64,000 bases of DNA from Methylobacterium brachiatum (GCF_020523825.1 NZ_JAJALK010000021.1:1-64000), one strand, 5' to 3'; shown: positions 33,128 through 42,048, numbered from the stretch's first letter. A program made the numbers and translations. The notes: generated by a model not told the origin, from the sequence alone.

Positions 33128-34639
33128 ATGTTTCCCCTGAATGCCCGTCCCGGCCTCGCCCTGGCGGTCGCCGGCCTCCTCGGCGGCTGCGTGGTCGGCC
33201 CCGACTACGCCGGCTCGCCGGTCGCCGCGCAGCGCGCCGAGAGCGGCGCCCCCTTCGTCCGCGCCACCTCCGCGCGCATGGTGCCGGTCGACCCGCCGGC
33301 CCGGTGGTGGACGTCGCTGCGCGATCCCATCCTGTCCGACCTCGTCGAGGAGGCGCTTGCGACCAACACGAACGTGCAGGTCGCCTCGGCCCGGCTGCGC
33401 CAGTCCCGCGCCATGCTGGCCCAGCGTACCGCCGACCTCGCCCCGACGGTCTCCTCGAACGCGGTTGCGCTCAACAACCAGTTCCCCGTCAGGGACTTCG
33501 TCGGCCGTGGGCTCACGAGCGGCCTCGGCTCCGCCACGGGGTCGGCCGACGGCGCCGTGACGATTCCGAAGTCGATCAATACCGACCTCTACAACGCCAG
33601 CTTCGACGCCACGTGGGAGATCGACATCTTCGGCGGCAAGCAGCGGGCCATCGAGCAGGCGGCCGCGCAGGGCGAGGCTGCCGAGGCCGCGGTGGCGGAC
33701 GCGCAGGTCCAGGTCGCCGCCGAAGTCGCGCAGGCCTACGTCACGCTTCGCGGGGCGCAGCGCCGCCTCGCCCTGACCCTGCGCGCCGCGTCGCTCCAGC
33801 GCGAGGCCGTAGGCCTGAGCCAGCAGCGGCTCGCCGGCGGGGCCGCCTCGTCCCTCGACGTCGAGCGCCTGCGCACGCAGTTCGAGACCACCGCGTCCCA
33901 GGCGCCCGCCTTCCAGGCGCAGATCGACCAATCCCTGAACCAGATCGCGGTGCTCGTCTCGCGCGAGCCGGGCGCCGTCGACGCCCTCCTGAAGCCCGCC
34001 CGCCCTGTGCCGGTGCCGCCCTCCACGCTGGCGGTGGGCGATCCGGCGGGCATGCTCCGCCGCCGACCGGACATCCGTCGCGCGGAGCGCCAGATCGCCG
34101 CCGCCAACGCCCAGATCGGACAGGCGGTGGCGAGGCTGTTCCCGAAGGTCAGCCTCCTCGGGAACGCCGGATGGGTCTCGCCGAACATCGGCTCCATCGG
34201 CTCGCTCGCCGCCTCGACCTACACCCTCGGGCCGACGCTATCCTGGAACATCCTCGATTTCGGTCGGACGCTGGCGCAGATCCGACAGTCAGAGGCGGGG
34301 ACCGACGAGGCGCTGGCGCAATACGAGCAGACGGTGCTCCAGGCGCTGCAGGACGCCGAGACCGCCCTGTCGCGCTACGGCCACCAGCGCGCGACCGTCG
34401 CCCGCCTCGCCCGGGCCAGCGCCTCGGCCGGCAAGGCCTCGATGCTCACCGACCAGCGCAACACCGCCGGCACGATCAGCACCATCGACGTGCTCGACGT
34501 CGAGCGCCAGCGCCTGCAGGCCGAGCAGGGCCTCGCCCAGGCGCAGGCCGAGTACACCAACGACTACGTCGCGCTCCAGAAGAGTCTGGGGCTAGGCTGG
34601 AGCCTGCCGGACGAACGCATGTCGGTGGCCCGGCGATGA
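33128..34639 (+). CDS. NodT-family outer-membrane efflux lipoprotein
   Basis: The 503-residue TolC-like channel completes the pump. The N-terminus is a lipoprotein signal (lipobox around LLGGC, Cys about 21). Family hallmarks are PPARWWTSLRDPILSDLV, two OEP repeats of coiled helices, and LRRRPDIRRAERQIAAANAQ, the best-conserved NodT segment. Located third in the emrA-emrB-nodT order. The stop lies just before the Ros/MucR-like gene. Confidence 0.93.
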   Translation: MFPLNARPGLALAVAGLLGGCVVGPDYAGSPVAAQRAESGAPFVRATSARMVPVDPPARWWTSLRDPILSDLVEEALATNTNVQVASARLRQSRAMLAQRTADLAPTVSSNAVALNNQFPVRDFVGRGLTSGLGSATGSADGAVTIPKSINTDLYNASFDATWEIDIFGGKQRAIEQAAAQGEAAEAAVADAQVQVAAEVAQAYVTLRGAQRRLALTLRAASLQREAVGLSQQRLAGGAASSLDVERLRTQFETTASQAPAFQAQIDQSLNQIAVLVSREPGAVDALLKPARPVPVPPSTLAVGDPAGMLRRRPDIRRAERQIAAANAQIGQAVARLFPKVSLLGNAGWVSPNIGSIGSLAASTYTLGPTLSWNILDFGRTLAQIRQSEAGTDEALAQYEQTVLQALQDAETALSRYGHQRATVARLARASASAGKASMLTDQRNTAGTISTIDVLDVERQRLQAEQGLAQAQAEYTNDYVALQKSLGLGWSLPDERMSVARR

Positions 34640-34668
34640 CCCGCTTTCCCGACCTGAAGGAGAGGACC

Positions 34669-35151
34669 GTGACCGATGCTCCGGACAACATTCCTTCCAG
34701 GTCCCTCGCGTGCGCCATCGAGGTCGTCGAAGCCTATGTCGCGAACAACAGGTTGCCGGCGCGGGACGTGCCGGACCTGGTGAAATTCGTCCACGCCGCA
34801 TTCCTGCGGCTCGCAGACCGAACTTCGGCTCCGGTCGAACGGGTCGCACGCCCGAACGCGGCGGCGATACGTGCGTCGGTCCGACCCAACGGGATCGTCA
34901 GCTTCATCGATGGCGGGACCTACAAGACGCTCAAGCGTCACCTGACCGCCGACGGGTTCGACCCGTCCAGCTACCGCGAACGCTACGGCCTCCCCGCCGG
35001 CTATCCCATGGTCGCCTCCGCCTACAAGCAGAGACGGTCCGACATCGCCAAGGGAATCGGCTTGGACCTCAAGCGGGACGACGCCGCCCGAGCGGGTTCC
35101 ACCCGCGAGAGGTCGGAGCGACGTTCGGGCGTGCCCGCACCGACGGCTTGA
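34669..35151 (+). CDS. Ros/MucR-like regulator lacking zinc-finger cysteines
   Basis: The 160-residue protein aligns by eye with MucR/Ros regulators. The helical N-terminal oligomerisation part (IEVVEAYVANNRLPARDVPD) is followed by the DNA-binding part TYKTLKRHLTADGFDPSSYR and YGLPAGYPMVASAYKQRRSD. In classical members a CxxC pair precedes KxLKRHL; here the same place reads VSFIDGGTY, so the zinc cysteines are absent. Zinc-less Ros homologues are known in rhizobia. The GTG at 34669 has AAGGAGA six bases upstream and is preferred to the ATG at 34636. It directly follows the pump operon and may be co-transcribed. Confidence 0.8.
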   Translation: MTDAPDNIPSRSLACAIEVVEAYVANNRLPARDVPDLVKFVHAAFLRLADRTSAPVERVARPNAAAIRASVRPNGIVSFIDGGTYKTLKRHLTADGFDPSSYRERYGLPAGYPMVASAYKQRRSDIAKGIGLDLKRDDAARAGSTRERSERRSGVPAPTA

Positions 35152-35299
35152 GCGACAAACTTTTCCGGATCGCGCGACTGCCCCCTCATCGCGCGGTGCG
35201 ACGGCCGGTCCGACCCTTCCCGATCAACATCGGGCCGGCCGCTTGCCATTCCCGGGATCTTCCCGACCCGGGCGACGCCCCACGACAGGATCAAGCCCG

Positions 35300-36490
35300 A
35301 TGACCTCGCCCCGGCGGCCCGTTACACCCTCCAAGGTTCTCATGCTGACGGCGACGCTGGCGCTGGGAGCGTGCGCCTCGGTGCCGCGACAGCCCTACAC
35401 GGCCGCTGAGGCCCAGGCCGCGGAGGTGGCCGGCATCCCGAACGCCCGCGCATTCGCGGATGCATCGGTCGCGACCCTCACGGCGATGATGGCGGCGCCC
35501 GGGGCCCGCGCCCGACCGTTCGCCTACCTCGCCCTCTCGGGCGGCGGCGGCGACGGCGCCTATGGCGCGGGCGTGCTCAAGGGCTGGTCGGAGGCCGGGA
35601 CGCGCCCGGAGTTCAGCCTCGTCTCCGGCGTCAGCACGGGAGCCTTGACGGCGCCCTTCGCCTTCCTCGGCCCGGCTTACGACCCGGTGCTGGAGGAGAT
35701 CTACACCAGCGGCGTGGCGAGCACGCTGGTGAAGGACCCGAACCTGGTGAACGTCGTGTTCGGGTCGGGGCTGTTCGGGGACGGGCGCCTGCGCGACCTC
35801 GTCGGGCGCTACGTCACGCCGGATCTGCTCGCGGCGGTCGCGGCGGAGCACGCCAAGGGTCGCCGCCTGCTGGTCGTCACGACCAACCTGGACTCGAAAA
35901 GGGCCATGATCTGGAACATGGGCGTCATCGCCGCGAGCGGCGCCCCGAATGCGGCGGCGCTGTTCCGCGACGTGCTCACGGCCTCGGCTAGCGTGCCCGC
36001 CGTCTTCCCGGCGCAACTCCTCGACGTCGAGGCGGCGGGCCACGGCTTTCAGGAACTCCACGTCGACGGCTCGGTGGTCACGCCGGTCTTCACCGTCCCG
36101 CAGGCCGTCATCGCGAACGGCCGCGGCCACGTCTCCGCGCCGACCAAGGCCGACATCTACGTGCTGATGAACGGACGGATCGAGCCCGATTTCGAGCTCG
36201 TCCCCGACGACACCCTGTCTATCGTCAAGGAGACGGTCGCCACGGGCAGCCAGGCCCGCAGCCGCGCGAGCCTGGCCGCGACCTACGCGTTCGCGCGGGC
36301 GAACCGAATCGGATTTCACCTGACCTACATCGACGGCGCGGCGCCGCGCACGACCGCTGCGAAGGGGTTCGACACGGCCTACATGCGCAGCCTCCATCGG
36401 ATCGGCTACGAGAAGGCCCGGTCGGGCACCGCGTGGCAGGACACGGTCCCAGTCGCGCCGATCGTGGCGAGCACGCTTGCGTCTCGATGA
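35300..36490 (+). CDS. Patatin-like phospholipase lipoprotein
   Basis: The 396-residue protein starts with a lipoprotein signal (lipobox LGAC, Cys about 26). The patatin domain (about 75-290) contains the oxyanion loop GGGGDGAYGAG, nucleophile motif GVSTG and the catalytic Asp in HVDGSV. It should be a Ser-Asp dyad acyl hydrolase anchored in an envelope membrane. The ATG at 35300 is the start that gives a proper signal peptide. It stands alone after the MucR-like gene and converges with the SDR gene. Substrate and role unknown. Confidence 0.85.
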   Translation: MTSPRRPVTPSKVLMLTATLALGACASVPRQPYTAAEAQAAEVAGIPNARAFADASVATLTAMMAAPGARARPFAYLALSGGGGDGAYGAGVLKGWSEAGTRPEFSLVSGVSTGALTAPFAFLGPAYDPVLEEIYTSGVASTLVKDPNLVNVVFGSGLFGDGRLRDLVGRYVTPDLLAAVAAEHAKGRRLLVVTTNLDSKRAMIWNMGVIAASGAPNAAALFRDVLTASASVPAVFPAQLLDVEAAGHGFQELHVDGSVVTPVFTVPQAVIANGRGHVSAPTKADIYVLMNGRIEPDFELVPDDTLSIVKETVATGSQARSRASLAATYAFARANRIGFHLTYIDGAAPRTTAAKGFDTAYMRSLHRIGYEKARSGTAWQDTVPVAPIVASTLASR

Positions 36491-36506
36491 CGGGCGGCGG
36501 AGGCAT

Positions 36507-36526
36507 GCGGGGTTCCAGGACCCCGC
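36507..36526. terminator. Hairpin between convergent genes
   Basis: Arms GCGGGGT / ACCCCGC with a 6-nt loop lie between the patatin and SDR genes. There is no T-tract, so terminator activity is only suggested by its position. Confidence 0.3.
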
Positions 36527-36586
36527 TCACGTCGATGTCGGCCCTGCTTCTCGCGGGCCGCCGAAGACGATCAGTCTGTTCATGGC

Positions 36587-37345
36587 TCAATTAAAAGCGC
36601 TGGCCGGAGCAGCCGTGCGACCGCCGTCCACGGCCAATTCGGCACCGGTGATGAAGCCGGCCTCCTTCGAGAGAAGGAACACGACGGCGTGGGCTACGTC
36701 CAGTGGCTGCCCGACACGTCCAAGGGGAACGATAGCCCCCATCTTCTTGGCTGCGCCCGCACCTGCTGCGTTCTCGATCATCGGGGTGTCGATTGGACCA
36801 GGAGTGACGAGGTTGACCCGGATGCCGTCACCAGCCAGTTCGATGGCGGCCGTACGCGTCATGCCGCCAATCGCCGCCTTCGTGCCGGAATAGGCAATGG
36901 CGTAGGGTGCAGCTCGAACACCCGCCTCGGACCCAATGTTGACGATGGTGCCGCCCCCGTTGCGGCGCAGGGCCGGAACGACGTGCTTCATGCCGAGCAG
37001 TTGGCCGAGTTGGTTGATGCGGATGCCCTCCATCACAGTCTCGGCGTCGAGATCCGTCACCAGGCCGGTGATGGTCACGCCAGCGTTGTTCACCAGCCCC
37101 GTGACCTTGCCAAACGTTTCCTCGGCGTGAGTTACGATGGCTACCCAATCTGCCTCCACGCCGACGTCCTGGCGCAGGAAGCGCGCGTCTCCACCGAGTT
37201 CCCCGGCGATGCGCTGCCCGTCCGCTTCATCGCGACCACCGAACACGACCTTGGCGCCGGCCTCCACCAGAAGGCGCACCTCCGCCTCGCCCTGGCCGCG
37301 CGTGCCACCCGTAACGATGATCACTTCGCCCTGCATGTCGTTCAT
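36587..37345 (-). CDS. Short-chain dehydrogenase/reductase
   Basis: The 252-residue classical SDR has the NAD(P)-binding motif TGGTRGQG at the N-terminus, NNAG in the core, catalytic Ser in NIGSEAG and YSGTK (Tyr, Lys). The C-terminus GAELAVDGG is typical. Likely a cytosolic tetramer oxidising or reducing a small alcohol, ketone or steroid-like compound; substrate unknown. The TetR gene upstream on the same strand ends 10 bp before its start, so the regulator and enzyme form one operon. Confidence 0.9.
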   Translation of the reverse strand: MNDMQGEVIIVTGGTRGQGEAEVRLLVEAGAKVVFGGRDEADGQRIAGELGGDARFLRQDVGVEADWVAIVTHAEETFGKVTGLVNNAGVTITGLVTDLDAETVMEGIRINQLGQLLGMKHVVPALRRNGGGTIVNIGSEAGVRAAPYAIAYSGTKAAIGGMTRTAAIELAGDGIRVNLVTPGPIDTPMIENAAGAGAAKKMGAIVPLGRVGQPLDVAHAVVFLLSKEAGFITGAELAVDGGRTAAPASAFN

Positions 37346-37355
37346 GATGCGGTCC

Positions 37356-37973
37356 TTATGGAATGAGACTGGAGAAGGGGCGGTAAGCTTCCGCCAGGAA
37401 GTCGCCGACTGGATGCCTGCCTTCGCTGGCAATCCACTCGCGAACGGCGATGCGCAGGCCGCTAACTGCCAGCGCAGCTGCCATGCGACCGGCGACAGAG
37501 GTAGCGCCACGGTCCGTTAGAGCTTGCGAGAGCAGATCCTCCCAGCCGAGATACTTCTCGTGCGCTCTCGCCCGCAGTGAGGGGGTCCGCTCAATCAATT
37601 GTCCAAGCGCAAGCGAGACCGCATGTTCGGCTCCGTGCCGCTCGACGTGGCGCGTAACCGCGCAGAGCGCTGCTTGCACCGGGTCCACTGCGCAATCGAG
37701 CACATCGAGTTCACGCACAAGATCGGGGCCGGTCGACATGGCCCAGGTGAGGACGATGTCCTCTTTGGTCGCGAAGTAGCGGAAGACGCTGCGGCGAGAG
37801 ACATCCGCAGCAAGCGCGATGGCATCTACAGAGGTCTCGGCAAAGCCGTCATGGAGGAACAGTTTGATCGCCGCATCCACGATGCTGTTTCGGACGGCAT
37901 CAGCATTCGAGGCGCGAACGTTGGATGAGCGGGATGCGGGGGGCGGGTGTGCTTTCGGTGACGCTTTCGACAT
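37356..37973 (-). CDS. TetR regulator of the SDR gene
   Basis: The 205-residue protein has a TetR helix-turn-helix at about 28-75 (IVDAAIKLFLHDGFAETSVD, ADVSRRSVFRYFATKED), a Pro/Ser-rich N-terminal tail, and a helical ligand domain. It is first in a two-gene operon with the SDR gene. A perfect 15-bp palindrome 10 bp upstream of its ATG is the likely operator, so the operon is probably self-repressed and induced by the SDR substrate. Confidence 0.88.
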   Translation of the reverse strand: MSKASPKAHPPPASRSSNVRASNADAVRNSIVDAAIKLFLHDGFAETSVDAIALAADVSRRSVFRYFATKEDIVLTWAMSTGPDLVRELDVLDCAVDPVQAALCAVTRHVERHGAEHAVSLALGQLIERTPSLRARAHEKYLGWEDLLSQALTDRGATSVAGRMAAALAVSGLRIAVREWIASEGRHPVGDFLAEAYRPFSSLIP

Positions 37974-37983
37974 AGCAGTTATG

Positions 37984-37998
37984 TGGCACTGAGTGCCA
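37984..37998 (-). promoter_or_regulatory. TetR operator palindrome
   Basis: TGGCACTGAGTGCCA is a perfect 7-1-7 palindrome 10 bp upstream of the TetR start codon, as expected for autorepression. Confidence 0.7.
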
Positions 37999-38306
37999 AA
38001 TTCCGCAAGCCTCGGTCACCCCCCCCTGCATGACTTCCGCGCTTAAGCCTTGCTTCAGAGTGTTGCGTGACACGCCCAGCAGGTTGCGGACGAGCCTGAA
38101 AGCGGACCTTCCCCAGGCCTGCTTTGGGTCGGGAGTGGTCTGGGTGGTGATGTCCGCTTTCATACAGCCTGGGTTGCAAGCGACCCAAAAGGCGGCGAAT
38201 TCGATTTCGGATCGATCTCTGTACGGCAACCATCTCAGCCGGCGCAGGGTGATCATGAAGCGCTTTTGATTACCCCTACAAGACGCCGGGTTGAAATGGA
38301 TATGCC
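37999..38306. other. 308-bp intergenic region
   Basis: It separates the leftward TetR/SDR operon from the rightward hypothetical gene. Short frames on both strands (for example 38030-38269 plus) lack convincing composition. No RNA or repeat was recognised. Confidence 0.35.
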
Positions 38307-38972
38307 ATGTCCCTTCCCAAGGACTGCGCGGATCACCTGCGCTCGACCTATGAGAACCTGACCGGCAAGAGGCTCGGATCAGGCCATGCACATGAGATCG
38401 TCGCCGCCTATCTCGGCTACCCCACGGCGGCAGCCCTCCAGGCGGAGCGGCGGTTTCCGCTGACCGAGATGGCTGAGGCCGAGATCCTCATCCCCGACCT
38501 CCGTTTGATGGACGGACGGGTCCGCCAGATCCAGAAGGACCTCGTCGGCCCTCCCGACGTGAACGGTTTCGCATCCGTATTGGGAGCGTTCCTCGTGGCG
38601 TCTGGGCACTTTACCGGCGAGGTCTGGCTGGCCCGGGACCTAAGCGACGAGGTCAACGATTACGTGCAGCGCAACCCCTCCGAGATCGAGGAGGCATTGT
38701 CTGGTGAGATGGCGTCAATGAACGCTTATTTCGACGAGATCTACATCGACGGGTACGACTTCCGACCGAACCCGGATGCGCTCGTCGTGACCGTTGCGGG
38801 CTCGATGGACGGGGAGAACGATCCCGATAGGGCCTACCACGGCGACAAGATCCTGTTCACGAGCGACCTGACGTTCGAACGCATCGCGGGCCGCGTCGCC
38901 TATGCGCGGCCCGAGTTCGACACCGGTGGCGGCATCGATACCGAGGGTATGTACGACTACGAGGACATCTAG
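38307..38972 (+). CDS. Hypothetical protein at the right end of the element
   Basis: The 221-residue soluble acidic protein opens with a helical segment (DHLRSTYENLTGKRLGSGHA, then IVAAYLGYPTAAALQAE). This resembles a short domain seen at the N-terminus of several mobile-element and glyoxalase-superfamily-annotated proteins. The rest is unassigned and the C-terminus is strongly acidic. It is the last gene before the tRNA-proximal att repeat, where integrase genes are usually found, but it has no recombinase motif. Confidence 0.6.
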   Translation: MSLPKDCADHLRSTYENLTGKRLGSGHAHEIVAAYLGYPTAAALQAERRFPLTEMAEAEILIPDLRLMDGRVRQIQKDLVGPPDVNGFASVLGAFLVASGHFTGEVWLARDLSDEVNDYVQRNPSEIEEALSGEMASMNAYFDEIYIDGYDFRPNPDALVVTVAGSMDGENDPDRAYHGDKILFTSDLTFERIAGRVAYARPEFDTGGGIDTEGMYDYEDI

Positions 38973-39249
38973 CGCCGCAAGAAGGCTTCGAGGAGCCAAA
39001 GCCAAGCCTGGCGCGATCACGCCAGGGCCTCGCGACCGACGTGGTTGCGGGGTCCGCAGGCCCGATGCGAAACCCCGAGCCATGCCGTGCCGCAGACCTG
39101 TCGCTCCCCTTCCGACACGGGAAGGTGCAGAGGTGGCGTGCCTGGGAGGGTCCGCCGGGCCTTATGGGCAAACCGGCGAGGCCAGGCCGGCGGGGAATTT
39201 CGGCCCGTCGCCTGCGGGGCCGATGCGGGCGCGCTCGCGAGAGGCATGC

Positions 39250-39372
39250 GCCCAGGCTTTCCACAGCCAACTCATTCGGGGACAAATCGGGGACAAATGC
39301 GGTTTTCGCGCAGCCGAAAGCCCAATCAAAACAACACGTTATGATGGGGGTTCGGTAGTGGCGGAGACGGAG
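39250..39372 (+). repeat. Putative att site, right copy of 123-bp direct repeat
   Basis: This is the partner of 18444-18566. The final 28 bp (39345-39372) are identical and run into the 3' end of tRNA-Ser. GGGACAAAT occurs twice in tandem around 39279-39299. Element DNA lies to the left and chromosome to the right. Confidence 0.82.
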
Positions 39373-39450
39373 GGATTCGAACCCTCGATACCCCTTTCGG
39401 GGTATGCTCATTTAGCAAACGAGTGCCTTCAGCCGCTCGGCCACGTCTCC
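39359..39450 (-). tRNA. tRNA-Ser(GCT)
   Basis: The 92-nt sequence folds as a type II tRNA. The acceptor GGAGACG pairs with CGTCTCC, and the encoded 3' end is GCCA. The anticodon stem CTCGT/ATGAG has loop TTGCTAA, giving anticodon GCT. A long variable arm (TACCCC/GGGGTA) is typical of tRNA-Ser, and the T loop is TTCGAAT. Its 3' end is the integration site of the element(s) to the left, and the gene remains intact. Confidence 0.95.
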
Positions 39451-39462
39451 GGCGCTCTGGCT

Positions 39463-40308
39463 CTAGAAGGTCGGATCGGGCGGGTCAACCCGATCCGGGC
39501 CGGTCGTTGTGCGGCGGCGGCGTTCGTAGTGCTTGGCGATGCGCAGATGCCGCGACATGGCGTAGTTCATGGCCGTCAGGAAGCCGTAGGTGCCGCGCAG
39601 GACGTGGCGCCGGCCGAGATAGGCTTTGAGGAAGTTGCCCGGCAGCTCGACGAAGACCCGCCAGGTCGGAATCACCACGCCCCGGGCCTCGAGGTCGTCG
39701 GCCTGCTGGTCGGAATAGCGGTTGAGCTTGTCGAGCTGGTCGCCCAGGGAGCGCACCGAGAAATGGTGGATCACCCCCCGGAGACGGCCGGGCTTCACCC
39801 CGGGCTCCAGGGCGACCCGGTCGTGGACCGGGGAGGGGGCGTAGCGGCCCCGGTCCTTGCGGTAGAGCCGCACCGGCGTGAGCGTGTAGGCCCAGGGATG
39901 GGGCCGGCCCTCGCCGGGAAACACCTCGGCGATGCCGATCCGCCAGGCCGGCCGGCTGGGCTCGCCGGCGGCGAACAGGGCGCGGATCTCGGCGGCGAGC
40001 GCGGTTGGGACAACCTCGTCGGCGTCGAGGTTCAGGAGCCAGACATGCCGGCACTGCTCCTCGGCGAAGCGCTTCTGCGGGCCGTAGCCCGGCCAGGGAT
40101 TGTGGATCACCCGGGCGCCGAGAGAGGCCGCGAGCGCCTGGGTGCCGTCCGTGGAGCCGGAATCGACCACCACGAGGTCGTCGGTCAGGTCGCGCACCGC
40201 CCGGATCGTCGCGCCGATCCGATCGGCCTCGTTCCGGGCGATGATGAAGATCGACAGGGGCAGCGGCGCCACGTCGCTCGCCGGGGCGTCCATCGCCGCG
40301 TCGGTCAC
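39463..40308 (-). CDS. WaaE-like family 2 glycosyltransferase
   Basis: The 281-residue inverting glycosyltransferase belongs to the LPS-core WaaE/KdtX type. It has the GT2 fold with SIFIIARNEADRIGATIRAV, VVDSGSTDGT, and the DxD-like LLNLDADEV. The C-terminal part (RYSDQQADDLEARG, LRGTYGFLTAMNYAM) is characteristic of the WaaE subfamily. It acts at the cytoplasmic face in lipid or LPS core assembly. A GTG at 40308 overlaps the lysA stop (GTGA); the ATG at 40293 is a possible alternative. First backbone gene after the tRNA and co-transcribed with lysA. Confidence 0.82.
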   Translation of the reverse strand: MTDAAMDAPASDVAPLPLSIFIIARNEADRIGATIRAVRDLTDDLVVVDSGSTDGTQALAASLGARVIHNPWPGYGPQKRFAEEQCRHVWLLNLDADEVVPTALAAEIRALFAAGEPSRPAWRIGIAEVFPGEGRPHPWAYTLTPVRLYRKDRGRYAPSPVHDRVALEPGVKPGRLRGVIHHFSVRSLGDQLDKLNRYSDQQADDLEARGVVIPTWRVFVELPGNFLKAYLGRRHVLRGTYGFLTAMNYAMSRHLRIAKHYERRRRTTTGPDRVDPPDPTF

Positions 40309-41573
40309 GCCAGCCAGTCCGGCACCCGGTCGAGGGCGACGAGATCCGCCACGCTCACCCGCGGGCGCACCACGGCCGCCCGGTCGCCCCGCACCAGCAC
40401 CTCCGGCACCAGGGGGCGGGTGTTGTAGGTGCAGGCCTGGACCGCCCCGTAGGCGCCCGCGCTCATCACGGCGATCAGGTCGCCGGCCTTCACCGCCGGC
40501 ATCTCGCGGTTGAGGGCGAGGTAGTCGCCGCTCTCGCAGACCGGGCCGACCACATCGGCGACCATCCGGGGCGTGTCCGGCCCCGGTTCGGCCACCGGGC
40601 GCAGGCCGTGATAGGCCTCGTACAGGGTCGGGCGGATCAGGTCGTTCATCGCGGCGTCGACGATCACGAAGGTGCGGCCCTCCGAATGCTTCACGTACAG
40701 CACCCGGGTCACCAGGATTCCGGCATTGCCGCAGATCATCCGGCCGATCTCGAAGACCGGGCGCAGGCCGAGCGGCGCGAAATGCGGCCGCAGGGTCGCG
40801 GCCAGGGCGGCGGGGTCGGGGGGCGGGGCGTTGTCGTCCCGGTACGGGATGCCGAGGCCACCGCCGAAATCGATGTGCTGCAGGGGATGGCCCGCGGCCA
40901 GGAGCTGCCGGGCGAGGTCGGCGAGGAGCCGGGCGGCGCTGGCGAAGGGCGCCAGGTCGGTGATCTGGCTGCCGATATGCATGTCGACGCCGTGGACCGC
41001 GATCCCCGGCAGGGCGGCGGCCGCGGCGTAGACCTCCGGGGCCCGGGTGATCGGGATGCCGAACTTGTTCTCGTACTTGCCCGTGGAGATCTTGGCGTGG
41101 GTGCCGGCATCCACGTCCGGGTTGACCCGCACCGAGACCGGCGCCGTCAGGCCGAGACCGGTCGCCGTCTCGGAGAGCTGGGCCAGTTCCGGCTCGCTCT
41201 CGACGTTGAAGCAGAAGATGCCGGCCCGGAGCGCGGCGACCATTTCGTCCCGGGTCTTGCCGACGCCGGAGAAGACGATCTTGGCGGGATCGACCCCGGC
41301 GGCGAGCGCCCGGTGCAGCTCGCCGCCCGAGACGATGTCCATGCCGGCGCCCTGGGCCGCGAGCGTCCGCAGAACGGCCTGATTCGCGTTCGCCTTCATG
41401 GCGAAGCAGACCAGCGCGTCGTCGCCCGCGAAGGCCTCGGCGAATACCCGGTAGTGCCGCTCCAGGGTGGCGGTGCTGTAGCAGTAGAACGGCGTGCCGA
41501 CCTCCGCGGCGAGGCCCGTCAGGTCGACGTCCTCGGCCTGCAGGCGGCCGTCGCAATAGTGGAAATGGTGCAT
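40305..41573 (-). CDS. lysA: Diaminopimelate decarboxylase
   Basis: The 422-residue PLP enzyme converts meso-diaminopimelate to lysine, the last step of lysine synthesis. PLP lysine K60 (FAMKANANQ), GGGLGIPYR of the phosphate-binding loop, and the active-site VCESGDYLA motif are present. Length is normal. It lies downstream of lptM (133-bp gap), the usual lptM-lysA order in alphaproteobacteria, and overlaps the glycosyltransferase start by 4 bp. Confidence 0.97.
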   Translation of the reverse strand: MHHFHYCDGRLQAEDVDLTGLAAEVGTPFYCYSTATLERHYRVFAEAFAGDDALVCFAMKANANQAVLRTLAAQGAGMDIVSGGELHRALAAGVDPAKIVFSGVGKTRDEMVAALRAGIFCFNVESEPELAQLSETATGLGLTAPVSVRVNPDVDAGTHAKISTGKYENKFGIPITRAPEVYAAAAALPGIAVHGVDMHIGSQITDLAPFASAARLLADLARQLLAAGHPLQHIDFGGGLGIPYRDDNAPPPDPAALAATLRPHFAPLGLRPVFEIGRMICGNAGILVTRVLYVKHSEGRTFVIVDAAMNDLIRPTLYEAYHGLRPVAEPGPDTPRMVADVVGPVCESGDYLALNREMPAVKAGDLIAVMSAGAYGAVQACTYNTRPLVPEVLVRGDRAAVVRPRVSVADLVALDRVPDWLA

Positions 41574-41706
41574 CTCGGCCGTGTCTCTCCTGCGCGCCGG
41601 AGCGCGGGTGTTTCCCGTGAAACATCCCGGCCGCCCGCTGTCGGGCGCCCATCGCGGAGGGGCGCGGAACGGCGCAGGCGCGGAGCGATGCTCCGGCCCC
41701 CGCCGT

Positions 41707-42048
41707 CTACAGCAGCGGATCGAGAATGAAAGGCTCCTTGGGGATCCGATAGCCGCGCTTGGCGCCGCGGCTGGTCTCGACCGGTGCGCCCGTGCCGCCC
41801 GGGGGAATCGCCGCGATGGCGACTTCGTCGCCGGCCTGCACGCCGGCGGGCGTCGGCTCGGCGGCGCCTCCGCCCAGCCCGACGGAGACCGGCAGGGTCC
41901 GGCGGCCGTTGACCGAGTTGGTCGATGTCTGCGCGGCCGGGGCCGAGGTCTGAGGCGGCTCGAGGGAGCCGCGGCGTCCGCAGGCGGAGACCGCGACGGC
42001 GACGAGGCCGGACGCGGCCAGGAGCTTCAGGGCGGGAGACGACAACAT
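41707..42048 (-). CDS. lptM: LptM-like small lipoprotein
   Basis: The 113-residue lipoprotein has its signal and lipobox near VSAC (Cys about 23), followed by CGRRGSLEPP, the LptM/YifL signature. The tail ends RIPKEPFILDPLL, typical of alphaproteobacterial forms. In Escherichia coli LptM assists maturation of the LPS translocon LptD. The gene precedes lysA, as in many related genomes. The Pro/Ala-rich middle is low-complexity. Confidence 0.8.
   Translation of the reverse strand: MLSSPALKLLAASGLVAVAVSACGRRGSLEPPQTSAPAAQTSTNSVNGRRTLPVSVGLGGGAAEPTPAGVQAGDEVAIAAIPPGGTGAPVETSRGAKRGYRIPKEPFILDPLL

Noticed and set aside
38973..39249. Possible integrase gene next to the tRNA-proximal att site
   Set aside because: The 277 bp contain no recombinase motif or credible frame, which is itself part of the evidence that the right-hand element lacks an integrase.
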